From the NCBI GenBank assembly GCA_032681305.1, contig CP136340.1, positions 62,001-126,000 of the forward strand: DNA of 64,000 nt, written 5' to 3'. The notes beneath the pieces were generated by a model. That model had not been told where the DNA came from and did not search any database. It saw only the letters and a list, made by a program, of their open reading frames with translations. A program made the translations under genes and the position numbers. Source of the stretch: HIMB114 sp008638005 (GTDB taxonomy: Bacteria > Pseudomonadota > Alphaproteobacteria > Pelagibacterales > Pelagibacteraceae). The first letter of the stretch is position 1. Every line of letters begins with the position of its first letter. Below, piece after piece: positions 16,244 to 25,815 of the stretch.

Positions 16244-17944
16244 ATGTCCGAAGAGCTGCAATTAATAGAAAAAATAAAATCATACAATTCGTATATTGAT
16301 GAAGGGGTTATTAGGAATGCTTATAATTATGCTGCAGAAGCTCACAAAACTCAAAAGAGACATTCTGGCGACCCATACATTAGTCATCCATTAGCCGTTG
16401 CAAATATTTTAGCTGAACTCAAACTAGACGGACCCACGATTACCACTGCATTACTTCATGATACGATTGAAGATACATACGCAACTTACGACGATGTAAA
16501 GAAAATTTTTGGAAATGAAATAGCAGAGCTAGTTGAAGGTGTAACAAAAATATCAAAATTAGAAAACGAAAATAAAGTATTAACTGCGGGTGATAATTTT
16601 AGAAAATTAATTTTAGCAACTTCAAAAGATATACGGGTGTTGCTAGTGAAGCTTGCCGATCGTTTACATAATATTCGTACTATTCATTCAATTGAGAATA
16701 AGGAAAAAAGAGAGAGGATAGCTAAGGAAACAATGGAAATTTATGCACCTCTAGCTGAAAGAATGGGTATGCATAAAGTAAGAGATGAATTGGAAGATAA
16801 GGCATTTGGGGTTTTAAATGATGAGGCTAGATCTTTAATAACAAACAGAATTAAAGAGATATCACCAGCCAGAATTAAAATATTCGATGATGTTCTTATT
16901 GAAATTAAACAAATTTTATCCCAAAACGGAATTACAGCGATAGTAACTGGAAGGGAAAAAACTCCTTTCTCAATCTGGAGAAAAGTAAACGAAAAAAGAG
17001 TTTCTTTGGAACAAATTACTGATCTTATAGGTTTTAGAATAATTACTAAAAAAGTTGAAGATTGTTATAAATCCTTAGGTGTTTTTCATCAAAAATGGAG
17101 TGCCGTGCCTGGCCGATTTAAAGATTACATTTCAACACCTAAATCAAATAGATATCAATCAATTCACACAACAATCGTAGGTCCAAAAAAACAAAGAGTT
17201 GAAATTCAGATTCGGACTGAAGAAATGAATGATTATGCAGAGAGAGGTGTGGCAGCTCATTGGCTATATAAAAACAATGATAAAGATAATAATAGAAAAA
17301 ATTTTGAATATTCCTGGCTTAGTGATTTAGTTGAATTGCTTGAATCTGGTGAAAATCCAGAGCATTATTATGAATACACAAAGTTACAATTATACTCAGA
17401 CCAAGTTTTTTGTTTTACACCAAACGGCGCTGTGATTAGATTGCCAAAAAAAGCAACGCCAATTGACTTTGCCTATGCTGTTCATACAGATCTTGGTGAC
17501 ACTTGTACGGGTTGCAAAATTAATGGTAAGGCTTCTCCGTTACAATCAGAGCTGCGAAACGGTGATCATGTTGAAATCCTAAGATCTTCAAAAAAATCAC
17601 CTTCTTACCATTGGCTTTCTTATGCTAAAACAGGTAAGGCGCGAAGCGCCATAAGAAGATATTGGCATGATAAGCTACCAGCTCAAAATGAAACTCGTAT
17701 TCACAAATCAAGTATCTGGGTTCTTTTAAGTCACAAGGCAGGAACTCTTGGAGAAATTTGTACTTTAATTGGTAAGCATAAATGTAATATTTCAAATGTA
17801 GAGTTGGTGGACAAGAAAGAGGATTTTTTAAGTTTTATTTTTGATGTTGAGATAAAAAATTTAAAAGATTTTACAAATTTAATTTCAGAATTAAAAGTAA
17901 GAGCAATAAACTTTAAAATTATAAGACATAGGAATACAAATTAA
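16244..17944 (+). CDS. rsh: Compact bifunctional RelA/SpoT homologue (RSH)
   Basis: Makes and degrades the alarmone (p)ppGpp. Order of domains: HD hydrolase about 20-150, with His48, His72-Asp73 (LLHDTIEDT) and Asp139 (KLADRLHNIRT); synthetase about 215-345 (TPFSIWRKV, GFRIITKK, RFKDYISTPKSNRYQSIHT, EIQIRTEEMNDYAERG); TGS about 383-446 (VFCFTPNGAVIRLPKKATPI); C-terminal ACT about 490-563 (LLSHKAGTLGEICTLI). Both catalytic domains look intact. At 566 residues it is about 150-180 shorter than typical long RSHs, because only about 45 residues separate TGS and ACT, leaving no room for the helical and zinc-finger domains. ATG follows folK after a 21-base gap. Confidence 0.94.
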   Translation: MSEELQLIEKIKSYNSYIDEGVIRNAYNYAAEAHKTQKRHSGDPYISHPLAVANILAELKLDGPTITTALLHDTIEDTYATYDDVKKIFGNEIAELVEGVTKISKLENENKVLTAGDNFRKLILATSKDIRVLLVKLADRLHNIRTIHSIENKEKRERIAKETMEIYAPLAERMGMHKVRDELEDKAFGVLNDEARSLITNRIKEISPARIKIFDDVLIEIKQILSQNGITAIVTGREKTPFSIWRKVNEKRVSLEQITDLIGFRIITKKVEDCYKSLGVFHQKWSAVPGRFKDYISTPKSNRYQSIHTTIVGPKKQRVEIQIRTEEMNDYAERGVAAHWLYKNNDKDNNRKNFEYSWLSDLVELLESGENPEHYYEYTKLQLYSDQVFCFTPNGAVIRLPKKATPIDFAYAVHTDLGDTCTGCKINGKASPLQSELRNGDHVEILRSSKKSPSYHWLSYAKTGKARSAIRRYWHDKLPAQNETRIHKSSIWVLLSHKAGTLGEICTLIGKHKCNISNVELVDKKEDFLSFIFDVEIKNLKDFTNLISELKVRAINFKIIRHRNTN

Positions 17945-18519
17945 TGCTAAGTGAAAAAGAAACATTAGATATATTAAAAAAAACCAATTCTCTTTTAGAG
18001 GGGCACTTTATATTATCCTCTGGTTTAAGGAGTGAGAAGTATTTGCAGTGCGCTCAATTAATGATGCACGCAGAATTATCAGAGCTTGTGTGTAAATCTT
18101 TAGCTGAAAAGATTATTAATGAAAATTTAAAATTTGATATGGTTGCTTCACCCGCTATTGGAGGCATAATTGCTGGATATCAAGTATCCAGATTTTTAAA
18201 TGTACCAAATATATTTGTTGAACGAGTGGATAATGTGTTTCAATTAAGGAGAGGGTTTGAATGCAGTAATAAAAAAATATTAATAATTGAGGATGTTATA
18301 ACAACGGGAAAATCTAGTTTAGAATGCGCAAAATGTTTAGAAAACCTAGGAGGAGATGTGATTGGTTATGCATGTGTAGTGGACAGGTCATCGGGTAATT
18401 CTGATATAAAAAAAATTATTTCACAAATTAAATTTGATGTCCCAACTTACAGTCCACAAGATTTGCCAGATAACTTAAAAATTATTGATCCAGTTAAACC
18501 TGGAAGTAGAAAATTTTAA
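17944..18519 (+). CDS. pyrE: Orotate phosphoribosyltransferase (PyrE)
   Basis: Joins orotate and PRPP to give OMP in pyrimidine synthesis. The PRPP-binding loop ILIIEDVITTGKSSLECAKC is clear, with LLEGHFILSSGLRSEKYLQC at the N-terminus and SPAIGGIIAGY in the middle. At 191 residues it is similar in length to the alphaproteobacterial enzymes. ATG overlaps the rsh stop. Confidence 0.95.
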   Translation: MLSEKETLDILKKTNSLLEGHFILSSGLRSEKYLQCAQLMMHAELSELVCKSLAEKIINENLKFDMVASPAIGGIIAGYQVSRFLNVPNIFVERVDNVFQLRRGFECSNKKILIIEDVITTGKSSLECAKCLENLGGDVIGYACVVDRSSGNSDIKKIISQIKFDVPTYSPQDLPDNLKIIDPVKPGSRKF

Positions 18520-18522
18520 TTT

Positions 18523-19242
18523 ATGCCAGTTAAATTAGGCGTAAATATTGATCATATTGCCACTCTAAGAAATGCAAGAGGTGAAGGCCATCCCGATCTT
18601 CTAAAAGCAGCTCATATTGCCATTAAAAATGGAGCAAATTCATTAACCATACATGTAAGAGAAGATCAGCGTCACGTAAAATTTAATGATGCCGTACTTT
18701 TAAAAAAAAAAATAAAATCTCCGATTAATTTAGAAATGGCACCAACAAAGCAAATGACAAATTTTGCAGTGAAATTAAAACCCAAATATGTCTGTATAGT
18801 CCCAGAAAAAAGAAGAGAGGTTACTACCGAAGGTGGTTTAAATTTAAAAAATAAAAATTTAAAAACAATTATAAAAAAACTTAAAGCATCAAGAATTTTA
18901 GTTTCTCTTTTTATTAATCCTGAAAAAAATACAATTATCATGGCAAATTCATTAGGCGCAGATGCAGTTGAATTGCATACTGGAAATTTTGCCAGGGCTA
19001 TTAAAAAAAAAAATAAAAAATTAATTAATTTAGAATTTAACAAAATTAAGAACTGTAAATTTTTATGTGACAAGACTTCAATGAAGTTTAATTTAGGTCA
19101 TGGATTGGATTATGTTTCAGCAAAATACTTAATGAAAATTAAGAGAATAAATGAATTTAATATTGGACACTTTATTATTGGCGAAAGCATATTTGACGGT
19201 TTTGGAAATGTGGTAAAAAAATTTAAAAAAATTTTAAAATAA
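18523..19242 (+). CDS. pdxJ: Pyridoxine 5'-phosphate synthase (PdxJ)
   Basis: Closes the pyridoxine ring from 1-deoxyxylulose 5-phosphate and 3-amino-2-oxopropyl phosphate in the DXP-dependent B6 route. Motifs: KLGVNIDHIATLRNARGEGH, LTIHVREDQRHV, NLEMAPT, VPEKRREVTTEGGL, VELHTGNFA and LGHGLDY. The 239 residues are normal. An A11 run (18702-18712) lies in the coding region. It is followed at two bases by acpS, the common alphaproteobacterial order. Confidence 0.96.
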   Translation: MPVKLGVNIDHIATLRNARGEGHPDLLKAAHIAIKNGANSLTIHVREDQRHVKFNDAVLLKKKIKSPINLEMAPTKQMTNFAVKLKPKYVCIVPEKRREVTTEGGLNLKNKNLKTIIKKLKASRILVSLFINPEKNTIIMANSLGADAVELHTGNFARAIKKKNKKLINLEFNKIKNCKFLCDKTSMKFNLGHGLDYVSAKYLMKIKRINEFNIGHFIIGESIFDGFGNVVKKFKKILK

Positions 19243-19244
19243 TT

Positions 19245-19625
19245 ATGTCTATTTTGGGAGTTGGAACTGATCTTGTTAATATAAAAAGAATAGAAGTCAT
19301 ATTAAAAAAAAACAAAAATTTATTTTTAAAAAAAATATTACACCCTAAAGAATTAATAGATAAAAAAATAACACCAAAAATTTTAGCAAAAAAATTTGCT
19401 GCAAAAGAAGCTTTCTCAAAATCAATTGGTACCGGAATAGGTGATGTTATATCTTTTAATGAAATATTCATTGATAGTAATAAGTTAGGAGCACCAATTA
19501 TCAAACTAGATAAAAATGTTAAAAAAAAAATAATGAAATATTTAAAAGTTAGAAATATTAGTTTTTATTTATCTATTAGTGACGATTATCCTTTTGCTTT
19601 AGCTACAGTTATTATATCGAAATAA
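19245..19625 (+). CDS. acpS: Holo-[acyl-carrier-protein] synthase (AcpS)
   Basis: Transfers 4'-phosphopantetheine from CoA to acyl carrier protein. The N-terminal ILGVGTDLVNIKRIE (Mg-binding Asp) and KKFAAKEAFSKSIGTGIG are diagnostic; the C-terminal FYLSISDDYPFALATVI is also typical. 126 residues, trimer-forming family. Confidence 0.95.
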   Translation: MSILGVGTDLVNIKRIEVILKKNKNLFLKKILHPKELIDKKITPKILAKKFAAKEAFSKSIGTGIGDVISFNEIFIDSNKLGAPIIKLDKNVKKKIMKYLKVRNISFYLSISDDYPFALATVIISK

Positions 19626-19635
19626 TTCAAAAAAT

Positions 19636-20361
19636 ATGAAAAAAAAAATTATAGAAAATATCAAGACTCTTTCTATTGCTCTTATACTTGCTTTAATTAT
19701 TAGGTCTTTGTTATTGCAACCTTTTTATATCCCATCATCTTCTATGGAGCAGACTCTTTTAGTTGGAGATAGACTTTTTGTAACCAAATATAGTTACGGA
19801 TACAGTAGGCACTCATTTCCATTTAGTCCAAAGTTATTAAGTGAAAGAATTTTTTATAATAAACCTGAAAGAGGTGATGTAATAGTTTTTAAAACTCCAG
19901 CAGATAATCGCACGGATTATATAAAAAGATTAGTTGGTGTGCCTGGTGACCAGGTTCAGTTTATTAATGGTGATCTTTTCTTGAATGAAAAAAAAATTAA
20001 AAAAGTTTTTTTAAGAAATGATAAAGTTTATTGCGGTCAACAAAAGGTAGATGTGAAAGTTTATCTTGAAGAAATTGAGGAAAATCGTCAATACGAAATT
20101 GTATATTTTGCAAAAGACTCAATGAAAAATACCGATCCATATTTAATACCTAAAGATCATTTTTTCTTTTTAGGAGATAATAGAGATTGTTCCAAGGATA
20201 GCAGATTCTTAACAAGCGTTGGGTACGTAAAGAAAGAAAATCTGGTAGGGAAGGCTAGATTTATTTTTTTTTCAAACGATGCAAATATTGGTAATTTATT
20301 CACTTTTTGGAAGTGGGGTAAGTCAATACGTTTTGAAAGAATCATGAAAAAAATCCTTTAA
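19636..20361 (+). CDS. lepB: Signal peptidase I (LepB)
   Basis: Inner-membrane serine protease that removes Sec and Tat signal peptides. It has one N-terminal membrane helix (about residues 10-28), the catalytic Ser36 in YIPSSSMEQTL, general base Lys96 in DYIKRLVGVPGD, and box E FFLGDNRDCSKDSR. 241 residues. Stop overlaps the rnc ATG, the usual lepB-rnc-era arrangement. Confidence 0.96.
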   Translation: MKKKIIENIKTLSIALILALIIRSLLLQPFYIPSSSMEQTLLVGDRLFVTKYSYGYSRHSFPFSPKLLSERIFYNKPERGDVIVFKTPADNRTDYIKRLVGVPGDQVQFINGDLFLNEKKIKKVFLRNDKVYCGQQKVDVKVYLEEIEENRQYEIVYFAKDSMKNTDPYLIPKDHFFFLGDNRDCSKDSRFLTSVGYVKKENLVGKARFIFFSNDANIGNLFTFWKWGKSIRFERIMKKIL

Positions 20362-21038
20362 TGAACAAAAATGAAATTAGGGATTTAGAAAAAATTTTAG
20401 GAGTTAAGTTCTCTAATCAGAACTTATTAAAACAGGCTTTTACGCATAAAAGCAAATCAGTGAATATACAGCAAAATAATGAAAGATTGGAATTTTTAGG
20501 AGATAGAGTTTTAGGTTTGGTAATAGCTAATTATTTAAATGATACTTATCCAAAAGACTCAGAGGGAATACTTGATAAAAAATTAGCATCTTTAGTTAAT
20601 AAAGAAACATGCTCTAATGTAATTCTTAACTTAAAATTAGATCGATTTTTAAATTTAAGCAAATCTCAAAAAAACAACAAATCTGGAAAAAAAAAAATTC
20701 TAGGTGATTTATGCGAGTCAATAATTGGTGCTATTTTTATAGACAAAGGTTTTGAGATTACTAAAAAATTTATTATTAAATTATGGAATGATAAACTAAA
20801 AAATACATCGATTGTCATTATTGATCCAAAAACCAAACTTCAAGAGTATTCACTAAAGATGTTTAAAAAGTTACCTGAGTATAAATATTTATCTAATACA
20901 GGGCCATCTCATAAGCCTAAATTCAAAGTTTCTGTGAATATTGAAAAATCAAAAACATTTACAGCTATTGGCGTATCAAAGAAAAATGCTGAGTCATTGG
21001 CTGCAAAAAAATTAATTGAAAATTTAAAAATTGACTAA
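20361..21038 (+). CDS. rnc: Ribonuclease III (Rnc)
   Basis: Cuts double-stranded RNA in rRNA and mRNA processing. The catalytic signature NERLEFLGDRVLGLVIANYL is present, with DLCESIIGAIFIDKG supplying the second acidic pair. A C-terminal dsRBD follows from about residue 150 (DPKTKLQEYSLKMF ... KKNAESLAAKKLIENL). 225 residues. An uninterrupted A11 run (20687-20697) lies in the coding sequence. Confidence 0.96.
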   Translation: MNKNEIRDLEKILGVKFSNQNLLKQAFTHKSKSVNIQQNNERLEFLGDRVLGLVIANYLNDTYPKDSEGILDKKLASLVNKETCSNVILNLKLDRFLNLSKSQKNNKSGKKKILGDLCESIIGAIFIDKGFEITKKFIIKLWNDKLKNTSIVIIDPKTKLQEYSLKMFKKLPEYKYLSNTGPSHKPKFKVSVNIEKSKTFTAIGVSKKNAESLAAKKLIENLKID

Positions 21039-21847
21039 TGAAGACTTCATATGTCGCATTATCTGGTCCAACAAACTCTGGAAAATCTACTTTGCTGAAT
21101 GCTTTTATTAATAAAAAAGTTTCAATAGTTTCAAAAAAAATACAAACAACAAATTTTAATATAGAATATTCATTAAATTACGAAGATACAAAAATTATTT
21201 TTATAGATACTCCTGGTTTTTATAAAGACAACATAAATGATAATTATCTTAGGGAAGCTCTATTAGGTCTTGAAAGAGCTGATATAGTAATTTTTATTTT
21301 TGATATTAATAATAAATTTAGACATTTAGACAAAATAAAAAATAATATTGATAAAATAAAAAAAAAAATTTTAGTTTTTAATAAGATTGATCTAGTAAAT
21401 AATGACGTAATATTAAATAAAATAAAAGAAATTGATTTTTTAAATAGATTTGATGAAATTTTTTATATCTCAGCAAAAAATAAAACAAATATAAAAAAAA
21501 TTTTACAATTTATAAAAAAAAACTCATTTAATTCTGATCAAAAATTTACAAAAAAAACAAGCAAAGAGATATTTTTTTCTGAAATCACAAGAGAGGCTAT
21601 ATTAAATTATATTCACAAAGAAATCCCTTACAAATGTGTTGTTAAAACAGACCATATCAAAAACTCTAAATCTGTAACAATTCAACAATCAATTATTGTT
21701 AAAACAGAAGCTCATAAAAAAATATTATTAGGAAAAAATGGTGCTATGATTAAAAAAATAGGTACCTATTCTCGATTAGAAATAGAAAAAATTTTAAAAA
21801 AAAAAATTAACTTATTTTTAAAAATTAAATTAGCCAAGGTAAGTTAG
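21038..21847 (+). CDS. era: GTPase Era
   Basis: Ras-like GTPase with a KH domain that binds 16S rRNA and assists 30S assembly. G1 GPTNSGKST, G3 DTPGF, G4 NKID and G5 SAKN are all present; the C-terminal KH segment is ILLGKNGAMIKKIGTYSRLE. 269 residues, slightly short. The coding sequence ends with long lysine-rich A tracts including A11 at 21796-21806. Confidence 0.95.
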   Translation: MKTSYVALSGPTNSGKSTLLNAFINKKVSIVSKKIQTTNFNIEYSLNYEDTKIIFIDTPGFYKDNINDNYLREALLGLERADIVIFIFDINNKFRHLDKIKNNIDKIKKKILVFNKIDLVNNDVILNKIKEIDFLNRFDEIFYISAKNKTNIKKILQFIKKNSFNSDQKFTKKTSKEIFFSEITREAILNYIHKEIPYKCVVKTDHIKNSKSVTIQQSIIVKTEAHKKILLGKNGAMIKKIGTYSRLEIEKILKKKINLFLKIKLAKVS

Positions 21848-22477
21848 GTGAGGTGGAGCGATATTGGTTTTTTGGTTTCGATCAATAGCTCTAAAGAAAA
21901 TTCATCTATTATTAAAATTTTTTCAAATGATCATGGTTGCTATTCAGGTATTGTTTACGGCAGCTCTTCAAAGAAAAAAAAACCAGATCTACAACTTGGT
22001 AATAAGGTTAAAATTAATTATTCATCAAAAAGTGAAGATTCTCTAGGATATTTTTCTTTGGAATTAATAGAGAATATATCAATTAAGTTTTTTAACAATC
22101 CAATTAAGCTTGATTTGATGTTAACCTCAATCGAAATTATTTCTAAGGTCATGCCTGAGCGTCAGGCTAATCAAGGCTGTTATGATGATTTTAATTTATT
22201 TTTAAAAAACCTCGAGATGGATAATTTAAAAGCTTATGTGATGTGGGAGCATTCTTTTATTAAAAATATTGGTTATGGACCGGACCTAGAAGAGGAGAGC
22301 AATCTTAAAGATAATATTAAAAACATTTTATTAAAACCTAATTCTGATTTTACTTTTAATGATTTGAAAACTATTTTTGATTTAAATGCTTCAATTATAA
22401 ATAGTAGATTGTCTGATATAATTAATATAACAAGTTTTAAATATCGAAATAAAATTCTAAAATATTTTAATGAATAA
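21848..22477 (+). CDS. recO: DNA repair protein RecO
   Basis: Mediator that helps load RecA on SSB-coated gaps. The OB-fold N-terminus (DIGFLVSINSSKENSSIIKI ... GCYSGIVYGSSSKKKK) and following helical region match RecO, and position between era and parC is the classical alphaproteobacterial order. 209 residues, about 30 shorter than usual. GTG start directly abuts the era TAG. The zinc-type Cys cluster of some RecO proteins is absent. Confidence 0.9.
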   Translation: MRWSDIGFLVSINSSKENSSIIKIFSNDHGCYSGIVYGSSSKKKKPDLQLGNKVKINYSSKSEDSLGYFSLELIENISIKFFNNPIKLDLMLTSIEIISKVMPERQANQGCYDDFNLFLKNLEMDNLKAYVMWEHSFIKNIGYGPDLEEESNLKDNIKNILLKPNSDFTFNDLKTIFDLNASIINSRLSDIINITSFKYRNKILKYFNE

Positions 22478-24713
22478 AAATATACTCAATGATGAGCTTA
22501 AGAATCAATTTGCTAAAAAATATTTAGCTTACGCTCTTTCGACAATAACGCAGAGAGCACTTCCAGATGTTAGAGACGGTTTAAAGCCTGTGCATAGGAG
22601 GTTAATTTATGCGATGTATTTATTAAATTTGAGTCCAAAATCTCAATTTAAGAAGTCAGCAAGAGTAGTAGGTGATGTTATTGGTAAGTTCCATCCTCAT
22701 GGCGATCAATCTGTTTATGATGCTTTAGTAAGATTAGCTCAAGACTTTTCTACAAATTATCCTCTAGTCGATGGACAGGGTAATTTTGGAAATATCGATG
22801 GAGATAATGCTGCAGCAATGCGATATACCGAGGCAAAATTAACTAGAGTATCCGAATATTTGTTGAAAGACATTGAAGAGGAGACAATAAATTTTAAAAA
22901 AACCTATGATGGAGAGTTAGAAGAGCCCGAAATATTACCATCGCAATTTCCTAATATTCTAGCAAATGGATCTACTGGCATAGCGGTGGGTATGGCAACT
23001 TCAATTCCACCTCATAATATCGAAGAAATTTGCAATGCATTGATACATCTTAATAATAATCCAAATTCAACAGTGAGAGATTTGTTGAAATTTATAAAGG
23101 GTCCTGATTTTCCAACAGGGGGAATTTTAAATGATAATAAACAAGAAATTTTCAAAGCTTATAATACCGGGCGAGGTTTTTTTGAAATTAAATCAAGATA
23201 TAAAATCGAAGATCTTGGAAGGGGGTTATTCCAAATTGTTATTACAGAAATACCTTACCTCGTAAATAAATCTAAGTTAATTGAAAAAATTGCTGACATT
23301 ATAGTCAATAAAAAAAACAAACTATTAGATCACGTCAGCGACGAGTCAGATGAAAGAATAAGAATTGTTCTGAGACCAAAAAACAGAAATGTTAAACCCG
23401 AAGATTTAGTTAACTCATTATTCGAACAAACGGATCTTAAAAATAAATTTTTTCTTAATATGAACGTATTAAATGAGAGGAATGAACCACGTGTAATGAA
23501 TTTAAAAGACATTTTAAAATCGTTACTGAAACACAGATACATTGTTTTAAAGAATAAAATCAACTTTAACTTAAATAAAATTAATAAACGAATTGAAATC
23601 CTCAAAGGTTTTTTAATAGTTTATGCAAATTTAAATAAAATAATAAATATTATAAGGAATTCAAAAGATCCCAAAAAAGATCTTATTAAAAAATTTAAAT
23701 TATCAATTTTGCAAGTAGATGCAATTTTAGAGATGAAGTTAAGAAGTTTAAAAAAAATTGAAGAAATTGAGATTAAAAAAGAGTTTAAAGAATTAGAAAA
23801 AGAGAAAAAAAGATTAAATTCAATTTTAAAGTCAAAGAATTTGCAAAAAAAAGAAATTAATAATGAGTATGATTCTGTAATCACGGAATTCGGATCAAAA
23901 TCTATTTATGGTCCTAGAAAAACTAAAATTGATAAATTTTTAGAAGTTAATGAGTCTGAGTTAGAATCCAAGTTAGAGGTAATTGAAAATATAAATATTT
24001 CTTTAATTTCAAATCAGTACTTAAAAGCTAGAAAAGGTTTTTTAAAACTAAATTCTGAAAAATTTACAAGCGATACAAATTTAGTTTTTAATTGCAAAAC
24101 ATCAGATACTATTTGTTTAATATCAAATTTTGGTAAAGTTTACTTACTGAGCTGTAATAAGTTAAAATTTGGATCTGTTAAAGGTTTTTTAATTTCATCT
24201 TATATAAAATTAAAAGATGGTGAAAAAATTATTGATATTTTTAATTTTGTAAAAAATAAAAAATTAATATTAGCGACTAAAAATGGCTATGGTTTTGTTT
24301 TAAATAGTGATGATTTTTTAGGGGTTAAAAAATCTGGAAAAAAAATATTTAATATTAAAAAAAATGATGCTTTAATTTATTCAAGCTTGATTGATCAAGA
24401 AAATTCAATCTATATATCTCTAATTTTAAAAAATAATGAAGATAAAATTAAATTATTAATTTTTAAAATAAATGAAGTTCCTCAATTAAAAAAAGGCTCT
24501 GGTATTACGTTATTTAAATCAAAGGGTTTTTTCTTAAACTCAATTTTTACTTTAAATAATAAGATGAATATTATTGATCAATTTAATAATAAATTAGAAT
24601 TATCTAAGGATTTAAATAGTTTTATATCTAAACGAGGAAAATCTGGTAAAATTATAAAGATAAAAAAATTACCAAATTTTCATAGAGGACATAAAGAAAA
24701 TATAATTATCTAA
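22470..24713 (+). CDS. parC: DNA topoisomerase IV subunit A (ParC)
   Basis: Decatenates daughter chromosomes with ParE. The breakage-reunion domain has RALPDVRDGLKPVHRRLIYA, KFHPHGDQSVYD and the catalytic Tyr119 in AAAMRYTEAKL. The C-terminal region is a degenerate beta-pinwheel without a GyrA box, which separates it from the true GyrA at 55435. Residue 80, equivalent to the quinolone-contact Ser80 of E. coli ParC, is Gln; residue 84 is Asp. 747 residues. It overlaps recO by eight bases. Confidence 0.95.
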   Translation: MNKNILNDELKNQFAKKYLAYALSTITQRALPDVRDGLKPVHRRLIYAMYLLNLSPKSQFKKSARVVGDVIGKFHPHGDQSVYDALVRLAQDFSTNYPLVDGQGNFGNIDGDNAAAMRYTEAKLTRVSEYLLKDIEEETINFKKTYDGELEEPEILPSQFPNILANGSTGIAVGMATSIPPHNIEEICNALIHLNNNPNSTVRDLLKFIKGPDFPTGGILNDNKQEIFKAYNTGRGFFEIKSRYKIEDLGRGLFQIVITEIPYLVNKSKLIEKIADIIVNKKNKLLDHVSDESDERIRIVLRPKNRNVKPEDLVNSLFEQTDLKNKFFLNMNVLNERNEPRVMNLKDILKSLLKHRYIVLKNKINFNLNKINKRIEILKGFLIVYANLNKIINIIRNSKDPKKDLIKKFKLSILQVDAILEMKLRSLKKIEEIEIKKEFKELEKEKKRLNSILKSKNLQKKEINNEYDSVITEFGSKSIYGPRKTKIDKFLEVNESELESKLEVIENINISLISNQYLKARKGFLKLNSEKFTSDTNLVFNCKTSDTICLISNFGKVYLLSCNKLKFGSVKGFLISSYIKLKDGEKIIDIFNFVKNKKLILATKNGYGFVLNSDDFLGVKKSGKKIFNIKKNDALIYSSLIDQENSIYISLILKNNEDKIKLLIFKINEVPQLKKGSGITLFKSKGFFLNSIFTLNNKMNIIDQFNNKLELSKDLNSFISKRGKSGKIIKIKKLPNFHRGHKENIII

Positions 24714-24925
24714 TGTTAAAAGAAAAAAGAAGTAGAAGTTTATTAAAAACACTCACTTGGAGAGTTCTCGCTTCTCTAGATACCTTTTTAATCTCATGGT
24801 TTGTAAGTGGAGAAATTTCAATTGGAGCGACTATAGCAACTATTGAAATTATAACTAAACTTGTGATTTACTACTTGCACGAAAGAGCTTGGGATAAAAT
24901 CAAATGGGGAAAATATGATAAATAA
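24713..24925 (+). CDS. DUF2061 small membrane protein
   Basis: 70 residues matching DUF2061: RSLLKTLTWRVLASLDTFLI, then a second hydrophobic segment GATIATIEIITKLVIYYLHE and the conserved ERAWDKIKWG tail. Two membrane helices are likely. Function is unknown; the family often sits beside sulfate-assimilation genes, which are not present here. TAATG overlap with parC and an 11-base overlap with the next gene indicate one operon. Confidence 0.85.
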   Translation: MLKEKRSRSLLKTLTWRVLASLDTFLISWFVSGEISIGATIATIEIITKLVIYYLHERAWDKIKWGKYDK

Positions 24926-25367
24926 ATATAAATTAGCCATGTCTTCATATCCCACTGGAATTGTATGCGTTACAATAAAATCCAATAATAAAAAGTACAA
25001 CTCTATAATTGCAAACTCTTTCAATTCTGTATCCCTAAAGCCCTCAATCGTTTCTTGGTGCTTAGATAAAAACTCTGGGAAATATAATCTTTTTAAAAAT
25101 TCAAAGAAACAACTGATTTCAATTTTAGGCAGTGATCAAAGAAAATCAGTCAGTCAAATTGCATTTAAAAAAGAGGAAATTTTAAAATCAGAAATTGAGG
25201 AAATTAAGAAAAAATCTGTTTTTAATTTTTATACCACAAAGTTGAAAAGTTTAATAATTGGTGACCATTGTGTAATTTTTCTTAAAGTAAATAAAATTTC
25301 TACATTGAGAAAAAAATCAGCATTAGTTTATTATCAAAGAAAATTACTTAATTTTAAAAATAACTAG
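24915..25367 (+). CDS. Flavin reductase-like (FMN-binding split barrel) protein
   Basis: A 150-residue member of the flavin-reductase/NtaB-type family that binds FMN or FAD and typically supplies reduced flavin to monooxygenases. Seen: MSSYPTGIVCVTI, the flavin-contact IIANSFNSVSLKPSIVSWCL, and the later GDHCVIFLKVNKI. No monooxygenase partner is nearby, so the physiological role is open. It overlaps the DUF2061 gene and precedes rpiB by four bases. Confidence 0.85.
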   Translation: MINKYKLAMSSYPTGIVCVTIKSNNKKYNSIIANSFNSVSLKPSIVSWCLDKNSGKYNLFKNSKKQLISILGSDQRKSVSQIAFKKEEILKSEIEEIKKKSVFNFYTTKLKSLIIGDHCVIFLKVNKISTLRKKSALVYYQRKLLNFKNN

Positions 25368-25371
25368 AAAT

Positions 25372-25815
25372 TTGAAAACCTATATTACAAAAAAAATAAT
25401 AATCTCTTCAGATCATGCGGGTTATTCATTAAAAAAAAAACTAATCGCATATTTTAATAAATTCAATTTAGATATAGTTGATCTTGGACCTTTTGACGAG
25501 AGCTCTGTTGATTATCCTGATTATGCCAAAAAACTTTGTAAAAAAATATCCTCAGATAATTACGGTATTTTGATATGTGGCACAGGTATTGGAATGTCAA
25601 TTATGGCGAATCGATATAAAAAAATAAGGGCTTCATTAGTTTATAGTTCAAATACTGCAAAACTTGCAAGAGAGCATAATAATGCAAATGTATTGATCTT
25701 AGGATCTAGGTCTATAAATAAGGATTTAGCAATTAAAATTGTTAATATTTTTTTTAAAACTAGATTTTTAAAGGGAAGGCACTTAAGAAGGGTAAATAAA
25801 TTTAAAAATGTCTAA
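25372..25815 (+). CDS. rpiB: Ribose-5-phosphate isomerase B (RpiB)
   Basis: Interconverts ribose 5-phosphate and ribulose 5-phosphate. SSDHAGYSLKKKL, DYPDYAKKLC with the family Asp-Tyr pair, the catalytic-Cys loop CGTGIGMSIMANRYKKIRA and REHNNANVLILGSR are diagnostic. No ATG or GTG lies near the N-terminus, so TTG 25372 is taken as the start (147 residues). It overlaps the glyA start by eight bases, and an rpiB-glyA-nrdR arrangement is common in alphaproteobacteria. Confidence 0.93.
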   Translation: MKTYITKKIIISSDHAGYSLKKKLIAYFNKFNLDIVDLGPFDESSVDYPDYAKKLCKKISSDNYGILICGTGIGMSIMANRYKKIRASLVYSSNTAKLAREHNNANVLILGSRSINKDLAIKIVNIFFKTRFLKGRHLRRVNKFKNV

